Shown here: positions 1 to 5,213 of the stretch, piece after piece
How the letters are laid out: each line of letters opens with the position of its first letter
Numbering within the stretch: the first letter of the stretch is position 1
Assembly: GCA_020346965.1 (NCBI GenBank)
Contig: CP070793.1
Coordinates: forward strand, 1,576,919-1,583,892
Source: Chloroflexota bacterium
GTDB taxonomy: Bacteria; Chloroflexota; Dehalococcoidia; GIF9; AB-539-J10
Length of the DNA: 6,974 nt
Direction of reading: 5' to 3'
The notes under the pieces: model-generated
What the model saw: only the letters and a program-made list of their open reading frames with translations
Told to the model about the DNA's origin: nothing
Database searches by the model: none
Program-made: the position numbers and the translations under genes

Positions 1-265
1 CAGGAATGAACGCCTTATCGATGGCATATCTGGCAAAACATCTTAAACCGTTGCCGGACACTTCAGCCTCGGAACCGTCGGCGTTGAAAATACGCATCTT
101 CAAATCAGCAGTGTTCGACTCCTGTACTAATATCAGACCGTCAGCCCCTATGCCAAGGTGACGGTCACACATAGCCCTGGCCAGCTTCGACCACTCCCGT
201 TCCATAGCTCTGCCGTCAATCAGAATGAAGTCATTACCCGTGGCTTGCAGCTTGGAGAATTTCAT
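1..265 (-). CDS. dapF: Diaminopimelate epimerase, N-terminal part (runs off left edge)
   Basis: The enzyme converts LL- to meso-diaminopimelate in cytoplasmic lysine biosynthesis. Only the first 88 codons are in the window. Visible family motifs are KLQATGNDF (residues 5-13, with the conserved Asn11), CDRHLGIGADGL (33-44) and FNADGSEAE (60-68) followed by VSGNGLRCFARY (69-80). The ATG at 265-263 overlaps the miaA stop as ATGA, so translation is probably coupled and this is the last visible gene of the operon. The odd point is residue 70: the usual motif is (M/Q)CGNG, whose Cys is one of the two catalytic acid/base thiols, but here the codon is TCC (Ser). The next Cys (76, in GLRC) is a separate conserved position. 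The frame is otherwise clean. The family assignment is firm; whether the Ser enzyme is an active epimerase cannot be judged without the C-terminal half. Confidence 0.93.
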   Translation of the reverse strand, partial: MKFSKLQATGNDFILIDGRAMEREWSKLARAMCDRHLGIGADGLILVQESNTADLKMRIFNADGSEAEVSGNGLRCFARYAIDKAFIP

Positions 266-1188
266 GATATGAAACCTTCTACGAGTCCTTTCACTTTGTT
301 CAGAGTGGTTAAGCTACCCCCGGCTTCTGTCTCGCTAGTATTAAACCAGTGAATTCTACTATCGCCAGGGCGAAACCAGGCATACTGCTGACGAGCCAGT
401 CGATGTGTTTCATATTTTATTCTATCAATGGCTTCGGGTAAAGTTATTTCATTTCGAAGAAACTGAATCATCTGTTTGTAACCTATTCCCGACATAGAAG
501 GCAGAGAGGGGCTATAACCTTTTTTCAGCAATTGCTCCACTTCCTCAACCAACCCCCTTTGTATCATTCTATCAACACGCCAATCAATCATTTCATAGAG
601 TTCGCTTCTATCTTGAGTTAAACCTATGAGTAGAATGGGGAAATCCGGCACTACTTTGCGCTGTAATCGAGAAGACGGCTGCCCTGTCGCCTCATAAATT
701 TCAAGGGCCCTTATAATACGTCGGGTATTATTGGGATTGATTTTTTCTGCTGCATTAGGGTCAATATTCTGTAATTCCAGGTGAAGTCTTTGGCTACCTT
801 CTTGCTCCGCCCTGGCTTCCAACTGGTCTCTTAGCTTTCGATTAGGCGGTACCTCCGGTATTTTCCATCCCTCCACTAATGACCACACATAAAGGCCGCT
901 GCCGCCGACCAGTAACGGTAGGTTTCCTTTCTGCTGAATGGCTTCCAGTGCCACATCGGCTAGCTGATGATACATAGCCAGGCTGAAGTCCTTGTCAGGC
1001 TCGACTACATCGATAAGATGATGAGGAACCGATGCCCTCTCATTCGGGGTTGGCTTGTTAGTGCCGATATCCATATACAGATAGATCTGACGACTATCGG
1101 CGCTTATTACCTCAGCGTGGAAGTACTGAGCCAGATGTAGGGCAAGCTCACTTTTCCCTACAGCCGTGGGACCAACGATGACAATCAC
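262..1188 (-). CDS. miaA: tRNA dimethylallyltransferase MiaA
   Basis: MiaA transfers a dimethylallyl group from DMAPP to N6 of A37 in tRNAs that read UNN codons, the first step of ms2i6A formation. The 308-residue length is normal. Visible motifs are the P-loop GPTAVGKS (6-13), DSRQIY (31-36) with the catalytic Asp31, PHHLIDVVEP (55-64), VGGSGLY (94-100), NNTRRIIRALEI (153-164), GIGYKQ (234-239) and the C-terminal THRLARQQYAWFR (261-273). The start is GTG at 1188-1186. An in-frame TAG two codons upstream and the P-loop at residue 6 leave no other canonical choice. No clear Shine-Dalgarno is visible, and the gap to the tpiA stop is only 10 bases, so expression probably depends on upstream translation. 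The stop overlaps the dapF start. It belongs to the minus-strand operon whose first gene makes prenyl diphosphates, the substrate class that MiaA uses. Confidence 0.97.
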   Translation of the reverse strand: MIVIVGPTAVGKSELALHLAQYFHAEVISADSRQIYLYMDIGTNKPTPNERASVPHHLIDVVEPDKDFSLAMYHQLADVALEAIQQKGNLPLLVGGSGLYVWSLVEGWKIPEVPPNRKLRDQLEARAEQEGSQRLHLELQNIDPNAAEKINPNNTRRIIRALEIYEATGQPSSRLQRKVVPDFPILLIGLTQDRSELYEMIDWRVDRMIQRGLVEEVEQLLKKGYSPSLPSMSGIGYKQMIQFLRNEITLPEAIDRIKYETHRLARQQYAWFRPGDSRIHWFNTSETEAGGSLTTLNKVKGLVEGFIS

Positions 1189-1198
1189 TGACTACCGA

Positions 1199-1966
1199 CT
1201 ACTTTATCTTTCCCCTGATGTCAGCTGTTTGCTCAACAATGCTCACGAATTGCTCGGGTTTAAGGCTGGCTCCGCCGACCAGGGCACCATCGATTTCTGG
1301 ATAGGAAATAAACTCAGCGATATTAGCACTGTTAACGCTGCCACCGTATAGGATCCGTGAATCCTGAGCAATACTCTTCTTCCATAAGCTAGCCAGAACA
1401 TCACGGATAAACTGGATGGTAGCTGCTGCCTCTTCGCCGCCGGCTGCCTTGCCTGTACCAATAGCCCAAACTGGCTCGTAGGCGACGACAAAATTGGAGA
1501 CAGGCCCTATATCCTTCAAAGCTCCAATCACCTGCCTACTAATTACATCCTGTGTTTTGCCGGCTTCCTTCTCTTCAAGCCTCTCACCAACACATACTAT
1601 GGGGCGAAGCTTGTTTGCCAAAGCTGCCTTTATCTTTTTGTTAATCATTTCGTCGGTTTCCGCGAAGTACAATCTCCGTTCAGAATGTCCCAGTATGACG
1701 AATTCGCACAACTCGCTGAGCATTCCCGGGGATATCTCGCCGGTATAAGCACCTTCAATCTCAAAATACATATTCTGAGCACCTAACTTAATAGAAGTAT
1801 TCTGGATCATCATATTCAGAGCAACTAAAGACACATATGGTGGGCAAAGTACCTTTTCCACTCCTTTTATACTGTCTAGTTTATCTAGCATCTCGAGAGC
1901 AAGCCTTTCAGCTTCAGTCGTCGTAGTATTCATTTTCCAGTTGCCAGCAACAAACGGACTTCGCAT
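1199..1966 (-). CDS. tpiA: Triosephosphate isomerase
   Basis: TpiA interconverts dihydroxyacetone phosphate and glyceraldehyde 3-phosphate in glycolysis and gluconeogenesis as a cytoplasmic dimer. The 255 residues cover the whole TIM barrel. Catalytic residues are present: Asn9 and Lys11 in FVAGNWKMN, His94 in ILGHSERR and Glu164 in AYEPVWAIGTGKAA, which continues into flexible loop 6. The phosphate-binding segments YGGSV (207-211) and DGALVGGASL (226-235) are intact. The ATG at 1966-1964 has a strong Shine-Dalgarno, AAGGAGG, seven bases upstream, so the start is secure. It lies 14 bases after pgk, its pathway partner, and 10 bases before miaA, all on the minus strand. Nothing in the sequence looks unusual. 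Confidence 0.98.
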   Translation of the reverse strand: MRSPFVAGNWKMNTTTTEAERLALEMLDKLDSIKGVEKVLCPPYVSLVALNMMIQNTSIKLGAQNMYFEIEGAYTGEISPGMLSELCEFVILGHSERRLYFAETDEMINKKIKAALANKLRPIVCVGERLEEKEAGKTQDVISRQVIGALKDIGPVSNFVVAYEPVWAIGTGKAAGGEEAAATIQFIRDVLASLWKKSIAQDSRILYGGSVNSANIAEFISYPEIDGALVGGASLKPEQFVSIVEQTADIRGKIK

Positions 1967-1980
1967 TTCACACCCTCCTT

Positions 1981-3171
1981 TTATTCCTTATCTAATAGAA
2001 CCTTTACGCCGGCCAAGGCAACGCCCTCTAGAAACTTCAGCGTGGCACCGCCCCCTGTGGAAACGTGCGTCATCTTGTCAGCCAGTCCCATTTCTTGAAC
2101 TACTTCAGCAGACGAGCCACCACCAATAATGGTAGTGGCATCAAGGGTAGATAAGAAATCAGCTATAGCCTTGGTGCCGTGAGCAAACTGGGGCATTTCA
2201 TAGATCCCCATTGGGCCGTTCCACATGACGGTACGGCATTTTCCCAGCTCATACTGAAAAAGCTCAATGGATTTGGGACCAATATCTACGATGTGGTGAT
2301 CAGTCGGTATATCAGTTATCGGTACTATTCTAGTTGAGGCTCCAGCTCTAACTTCTTGCGCCACAACCGAATCAATAGGAAGTAGAAATGGCACCCTCAA
2401 TTCCTTTGCTTCCTGTAATAATTCCTTGGCCAGACCCAACTTATTACTATCGATCAAAGAATTTCCTACTTCATATCCCTGTGTCTTTAAGAAAGTAGCT
2501 GCTATACCACCGCCAACAAGCAATATGTCGACCTTTCTCAGCATATTCTGCAACAGCTCTATCTTATCATTTCCTTTCGCCCCACCTATAAGGCAAGCCC
2601 AGGGTCGCTCGGGGTTATGCAAGAGCTTACCCATGACTTCTAGCTCTTTTTGCATTAGAAAGCCAGCCACCGCTGGCAAGTATTTAGCCACACCTACAAT
2701 AGAGGCATGGTCCCGGTGAGCAGTACTAAAAGCATCGTCAACATAGATATCAGCCAAATTGGCTAGTTTCTGTGCAAAGTCGGTATCATTTTCTTCCTCT
2801 TCGGGATGAAAGCGCAGATTCTCCAGAACCAGGATATCGCCCTCTTTGAGTTTCTTCACTTTCTCTTCGACCTCATGACCTATGCAATCGGGAGTTGTGT
2901 TGACAGGCAAACCCATAAGCTGTGACAATCGCTGCGCTGCTGGCTTCATACGTAGATTCTCGACTACTTCGCCTCGCGGGCGTCCTACGTGAGAGCAGAT
3001 GATTACCTTAGCTTTATGGTCAACGAGATACTTGATAGTGGGTAGTGAAGCTCGGATACGGCTATCATCGCTAATATCCCCGCTGTTTCTGGATATTGGA
3101 ACATTGAAGTCGACTCTGAGTAGAACCCTTTTGCCTTTAACCTCAATATCTTCAACAGTCTTTTTCGGCAT
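1981..3171 (-). CDS. pgk: Phosphoglycerate kinase
   Basis: Pgk transfers phosphate between 1,3-bisphosphoglycerate and ADP in glycolysis, or the reverse in gluconeogenesis. The 396 residues are full length with both Rossmann-like lobes. Substrate-side motifs include LLRVDFNVP (17-25), Arg38 in SRIRASLPTI, SHVGRPRG (60-67), LENLRFHPEEE (116-126) and AHRDHAS (151-157). Nucleotide-side motifs are LIGGAK (194-199), GGGIAATFL (220-228), WNGPMGIYE (317-325) and VSTGGGATLKFLEG (370-383). Two nucleotide-side motifs differ from the usual form: GGAK is followed by GN rather than VS, and the usual GGGD reads GGGSS (350-354), so the Asp associated with Mg-nucleotide binding is Ser353. The ATG at 3171 follows a GGAGGG Shine-Dalgarno that touches the stop codon of the preceding prenyltransferase gene, which suggests translational coupling. 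The tpiA gene follows after 14 bases. Confidence 0.97.
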   Translation of the reverse strand: MPKKTVEDIEVKGKRVLLRVDFNVPISRNSGDISDDSRIRASLPTIKYLVDHKAKVIICSHVGRPRGEVVENLRMKPAAQRLSQLMGLPVNTTPDCIGHEVEEKVKKLKEGDILVLENLRFHPEEEENDTDFAQKLANLADIYVDDAFSTAHRDHASIVGVAKYLPAVAGFLMQKELEVMGKLLHNPERPWACLIGGAKGNDKIELLQNMLRKVDILLVGGGIAATFLKTQGYEVGNSLIDSNKLGLAKELLQEAKELRVPFLLPIDSVVAQEVRAGASTRIVPITDIPTDHHIVDIGPKSIELFQYELGKCRTVMWNGPMGIYEMPQFAHGTKAIADFLSTLDATTIIGGGSSAEVVQEMGLADKMTHVSTGGGATLKFLEGVALAGVKVLLDKE

Positions 3172-3179
3172 TTTCCCTC

Positions 3180-4223
3180 CTAGAAGTCGCGCTCCAATAG
3201 AAAGTTGGTAATCTCCTTTAATGGGGTCAGCCTTGTTGAGTTGAGCCCGGTAGCGTCGAGCTGCATTAAAGCCTTGTGATAATATTGCTGATATAAATTC
3301 TCGGCATAATTCTTGGCACCTAAGTGCTCCAGAATCTCTTTGACCTCCGTGTTATATTCGCCCTCAGTAGATTCTTGTGCATAAAACCAATTTAGTCTTT
3401 CTCTTTCCTTACCCTCACTATTTTGCAGTCCGTAAACCACGGGCAAAGTCTTTTTCCTCTGCGCGATATCGCTAACAGATTTTCCAGTTTTTTCCCTCGT
3501 TCCCCAAATTCCCAGTATGTCATCATGAATCTGGTAGGCTATGCCTAACTCTCTACCGAACGTGTGAAAAGAATCCACCAACCTGCTATCTGTGTTACCC
3601 AGGTATGCTCCCATAGCCGTTGATAAGGCAAAAAGGGCTGCTGTTTTCTTGGTCGCCATTTCAAGATAGTCCTCGATGGCGACGTCTAGACGGTTCTCAT
3701 ATTCTAAGTCTAAGTATTGCCCATCACAAAGCTCCAGGCAAGCCAGGCTCAGCATTCTGGTGGAGCCAGCGATCTTTTCATCGGCTATTCCCTGCTCTTT
3801 TAGCTTAAGTAACGCTAAGTAAGCCAGAGTAAACATAGCGTCGCCGGCGTTTATCGCTTGTGACTGCCCCCATAATTTCCATACAGTTGGCCGGTGATGT
3901 CGCTCATTGCTAGCATCTTCGATATCATCATGGATTAAAGAAAAATTGTGGATAAGCTCGATGGCTGCTGCGGCGGGTAGTACGTGCGAAATGTCACCCC
4001 CCACTGCCTGACAGCTAAGAAGACAAAGCGTAGAGCGAGCAAATTTGCTCGATTGTCTGCTACAGGAGTGCCCATCCTCATCCTGCCAGCCCATGTGATA
4101 TCGTAAAATATCACGCAAAGCTGAAGGAAAGCTATCGATAGTCTTCTTTAACTCAGCGCGCACTCCGTTCTGATGAGATGCGAGGGATTCAGGCAAGCTA
4201 TGTTCTACGCCCATGAACGCCAT
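3180..4223 (-). CDS. Polyprenyl diphosphate synthase (trans-isoprenyl chain elongation)
   Basis: This is a family member that condenses allylic prenyl diphosphates with IPP; chain length cannot be read reliably. Numbering here is from the longest frame (GTG at 4247). The first Asp-rich motif is HDDIED (106-111), preceded by PAAAAIELIHNFSLI. Other marks are RPTVWKLWG (119-127), INAGDAMF (132-139), GQYLDLEYE (176-184), KKTAALFA (200-207), the second Asp motif HDDILGIWG (241-249) and QRKKTLPVVYGL (263-274). The usual GKxxRP motif is degenerate, SKFARS (67-72), keeping only the Lys and Arg. The start is unresolved. GTG 4247 has no Shine-Dalgarno and lies between a TTGACA and a GATAAT hexamer on the same strand, so I prefer ATG 4223 (residue 9) or ATG 4214 (residue 12), the latter preceded by GGATGG. 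It is first in the operon and ends 8 bases before pgk. Confidence 0.9.
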   Translation of the reverse strand: MAFMGVEHSLPESLASHQNGVRAELKKTIDSFPSALRDILRYHMGWQDEDGHSCSRQSSKFARSTLCLLSCQAVGGDISHVLPAAAAIELIHNFSLIHDDIEDASNERHHRPTVWKLWGQSQAINAGDAMFTLAYLALLKLKEQGIADEKIAGSTRMLSLACLELCDGQYLDLEYENRLDVAIEDYLEMATKKTAALFALSTAMGAYLGNTDSRLVDSFHTFGRELGIAYQIHDDILGIWGTREKTGKSVSDIAQRKKTLPVVYGLQNSEGKERERLNWFYAQESTEGEYNTEVKEILEHLGAKNYAENLYQQYYHKALMQLDATGLNSTRLTPLKEITNFLLERDF

Positions 4224-4227
4224 CCAT

Positions 4228-4255
4228 ATTATCGGCTCAGAAAGCACATTGTCAA
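4228..4255 (-). promoter_or_regulatory. Predicted sigma-70-type promoter of the minus-strand operon
   Basis: On the minus strand TTGACA (4255-4250) is followed after 16 bases by GATAAT (4233-4228). The -35 is consensus and the -10 matches 5 of 6. The expected transcript start, near 4221, falls at the first candidate ATG codons of the prenyltransferase gene, implying a very short leader or none. This argues against GTG 4247 as the start. No transcription data support it. Confidence 0.5.
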
Positions 4256-4295
4256 CAGGTAGCGAGAACGTACAAGATTACTACCAGCAGAACGC

Positions 4296-4324
4296 TTGAT
4301 AAAACCATATAAGCGGGCTATAAT
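4296..4324 (+). promoter_or_regulatory. Predicted sigma-70-type promoter of the zinc-finger operon
   Basis: TTGATA at 4296-4301 and a perfect TATAAT at 4319-4324 are separated by exactly 17 bases. The expected transcript start is near 4331, inside the CIRCE element, about 37 bases upstream of the ATG at 4368. A repressor bound at CIRCE would cover the -10 edge and the start site, the classical arrangement for HrcA repression. Confidence 0.8.
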
Positions 4325-4356
4325 TAGCACTTCGATAACAAGAGTGCTAATTATAG
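4318..4356. promoter_or_regulatory. CIRCE operator (HrcA binding site) inside an extended palindrome
   Basis: The core at 4324-4350 reads TTAGCACTT, nine bases, then GAGTGCTAA. The CIRCE consensus is TTAGCACTC-N9-GAGTGCTAA, so there is one mismatch in 18 conserved positions and the spacer is exactly nine. The palindrome extends beyond the core: 4318-4331 is perfectly complementary to 4343-4356. CIRCE is the known operator of HrcA, the repressor of groE and dnaK operons in many bacteria. Here it overlaps the -10 box and the presumed transcript start of the plus-strand operon, and it could also form a hairpin at the mRNA 5' end next to the ribosome-binding site. That HrcA binds it is inferred from the motif match. 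Confidence 0.85.
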
Positions 4357-4367
4357 GAGGCACATAG

Positions 4368-4712
4368 ATGAATTGTACTGTATGTGGAAGTCCATTGCTT
4401 TTCGACAGGGTTGTTTTCAATTGCTCTTGTGGTGCTTTTGTGCACGCCTATTGTTGGGACGAGCATGTATTACAGGCCCATCAACCGTCATTTGAGATAG
4501 GCAGTGTTAATCTGGATGGCGAATTTATACCAAGGGAGAGCAAAGCAGAGGAGCAAGTGGCAATAGCGGAAGCTTCGGAGGAGCAAAGCCCCGAGGAGCA
4601 AAGCCCAGAAGAGCAAAGCGCCGAGGAAGAAAGCACAGAAGGACAGAGTTCCGAGGAGCAGAACCCGGAAGGGCAAAGTTCTGAAGAGCAGACCACGCCT
4701 CTTTTAGAATAA
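4368..4712 (+). CDS. Small RING/PHD-like zinc-finger protein with acidic repeat tail
   Basis: I do not recognise a named gene. The N-terminal 40 residues carry potential metal ligands C3-x2-C6-x12-C19-x-C21-x4-H26-x2-C29, then His33 and His38. This spacing resembles the first six ligands of RING/PHD-type treble-clef fingers and the small bacterial RING-like fingers (CGxxxHxxCW style; here CGAFVHAYCW). Residues 52-114 are low complexity and very acidic: eight five-residue repeats (EEQSP, EEQSA, EGQSS and variants), surely disordered. There is no signal peptide or membrane segment, so it is likely cytoplasmic. An AGGAGG Shine-Dalgarno lies seven bases before the ATG. The gene is first after a CIRCE-controlled promoter and 12 bases before the FmdB-type gene, which points to a heat- or protein-stress role. 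That role is an inference and no activity is assigned. Confidence 0.85.
   Translation: MNCTVCGSPLLFDRVVFNCSCGAFVHAYCWDEHVLQAHQPSFEIGSVNLDGEFIPRESKAEEQVAIAEASEEQSPEEQSPEEQSAEEESTEGQSSEEQNPEGQSSEEQTTPLLE
4578..4697 (+). repeat. Eight tandem 15-bp coding repeats
   Basis: Eight in-frame 15-base units encode EEQSP, EEQSP, EEQSA, EEEST, EGQSS, EEQNP, EGQSS and EEQTT. The first three are nearly identical in DNA (GAGGAGCAAAGCCCC type), while later ones are more diverged, suggesting recent expansion at the 5' side. Units are whole codons, so copy-number change keeps the frame. Because of the composition, all three opposite-strand frames stay open here; I do not regard those as genes. Confidence 0.9.
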
Positions 4713-4724
4713 GGGAGGACATAA

Positions 4725-4967
4725 ATGCCTACTTATCAATACCGATGCCTGAATTGTAACCAGGAATTTGAGCTTAAGCAGAGCTTCAACGATAAGCCGA
4801 TAGCTGATTGCCCTACTTGCCATGATATTGCCCGTCGCATTTTCTGTCCTGTTCCTATCATATTTAACGGCCCGGGCTTTTATGTAACCGACTCCAGAGA
4901 GGATAAAGGAAAGGGGTCCAGTCCTTCAGGGGCAGGAAAAAAGGATGACGGAGGTGGCAAGTCATGA
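4725..4967 (+). CDS. FmdB-family zinc ribbon protein
   Basis: This is a putative regulatory or metal-binding small protein of the FmdB family, whose molecular role is poorly established. The 80 residues start with the typical MPTYQYRCLNC. They carry the zinc knuckles C8-x2-C11 and C29-x2-C32, the IIFNGPGFYVTD segment (45-56) that ends the conserved domain, and a disordered Gly/Lys/Ser-rich tail (57-80). Cys41 is an additional cysteine. A GGGAGG Shine-Dalgarno at 4713-4718 follows directly on the stop of the preceding zinc-finger gene, and the stop TGA overlaps the ATG of the next, broken frame. It is therefore the middle gene of the CIRCE-controlled set. The family call is confident; the link to stress response rests only on the promoter. 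Confidence 0.93.
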   Translation: MPTYQYRCLNCNQEFELKQSFNDKPIADCPTCHDIARRIFCPVPIIFNGPGFYVTDSREDKGKGSSPSGAGKKDDGGGKS

Positions 4968-5083
4968 TATGTTCTGTCTGTGGCAAAGAAGCCGGGCTTC
5001 GCATCTGTTAATGTGCTAAGTGTGCGGTTCATGTACACGAGAAGTGTTGGCATAAACGTGTAACACAGACTCACAAAAGCTAG
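4964..5083 (+). pseudogene. Broken paralogue of the small zinc-finger gene (in-frame TAA)
   Basis: Reading from the ATG that overlaps the FmdB stop (ATGA), the frame gives MICSVCGKEAGLRIC, a TAA at 5009-5011, then CAKCAVHVHEKCWHK, ending at TAG 5081-5083. With the TAA taken as a residue, the ligand order is C3-x2-C6-x10-C17-x2-C20-x4-H25-x2-C28-W and then His37. This closely parallels the first gene of the operon (C3, C6, C19, C21, H26, C29-W, His38). The similarity continues on both sides of the stop in the same frame, so this is one substitution in a 39-residue gene, not an unrelated ORF. There is no acidic tail. No ATG, GTG or TTG restarts the frame soon after the stop. It is most simply a young pseudogene; a sequencing error or readthrough cannot be excluded. 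Confidence 0.7.
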
Positions 5084-5097
5084 CTCGCCATCTGTTC

Positions 5098-5126
5098 TTA
5101 TCATTCAGACTCCATCATGTTATACT
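5098..5126 (+). promoter_or_regulatory. Predicted promoter of the tRNA-Arg gene
   Basis: TATACT at 5121-5126 is preceded by TG-T, an extended -10, and 17 bases further upstream by TTATCA (4 of 6 matches to TTGACA). The implied transcript start at about 5133 is a few bases before the mature tRNA 5' end at 5137, as is usual for tRNA genes. Confidence 0.5.
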
Positions 5127-5136
5127 TGATTTGGCT

Positions 5137-5213
5137 GTCCCTGTAGCTCAGCTGGACAGAGCGGCTGCCTTCTAAGCAGCGGGTCGTGGGTTCGAATCCC
5201 TCCAGGGACGCCA
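5137..5213 (+). tRNA. tRNA-Arg, anticodon UCU, CCA encoded
   Basis: The full cloverleaf can be drawn over 77 bases. The acceptor stem GTCCCTG/CAGGGAC and D stem GCTC/GAGC are perfect. The anticodon stem GCTGC/GCAGC is perfect, with loop CTTCTAA (anticodon TCT at 5171-5173, reading AGA/AGG). The variable loop is GGGTC, the T loop TTCGAAT, the discriminator G, and CCA is encoded. The T stem GTGGG/CCCTC has a U-U mismatch at positions 50-64. The gene is immediately followed by an integrase whose open frame enters the tRNA, so its 3' end is the likely integration site and may have been supplied by the mobile element. Confidence 0.97.
5186..5213 (+). other. Probable attachment site (att junction) in the tRNA 3' end
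   Basis: Tyrosine integrases commonly recombine at the 3' part of tRNA genes and restore it with element-borne sequence. The T arm, acceptor strand and CCA are followed directly by the integrase frame, so this segment is the most likely core. The exact crossover cannot be placed. No second copy of the tRNA 3' end occurs elsewhere in the window, so the other junction lies beyond the right edge. Confidence 0.55.

Noticed and set aside
158..352. Plus-strand frame over the dapF/miaA junction
   Set aside because: It lies wholly opposite two confident genes and its protein looks random.
4318..4356. The large palindrome as a rho-independent terminator
   Set aside because: It is not at a gene end, has no T run, matches CIRCE in sequence and spacing, and overlaps a promoter.
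4481..4722. Three long open frames on the minus strand opposite the zinc-finger gene
   Set aside because: They arise from the 15-bp repeat composition, encode Ser/Leu/Cys low-complexity text and have no proper ribosome-binding sites.
5009..5011. TAA in the mini zinc finger as programmed recoding
   Set aside because: No known recoding signal for TAA is visible; a nonsense mutation is simpler.
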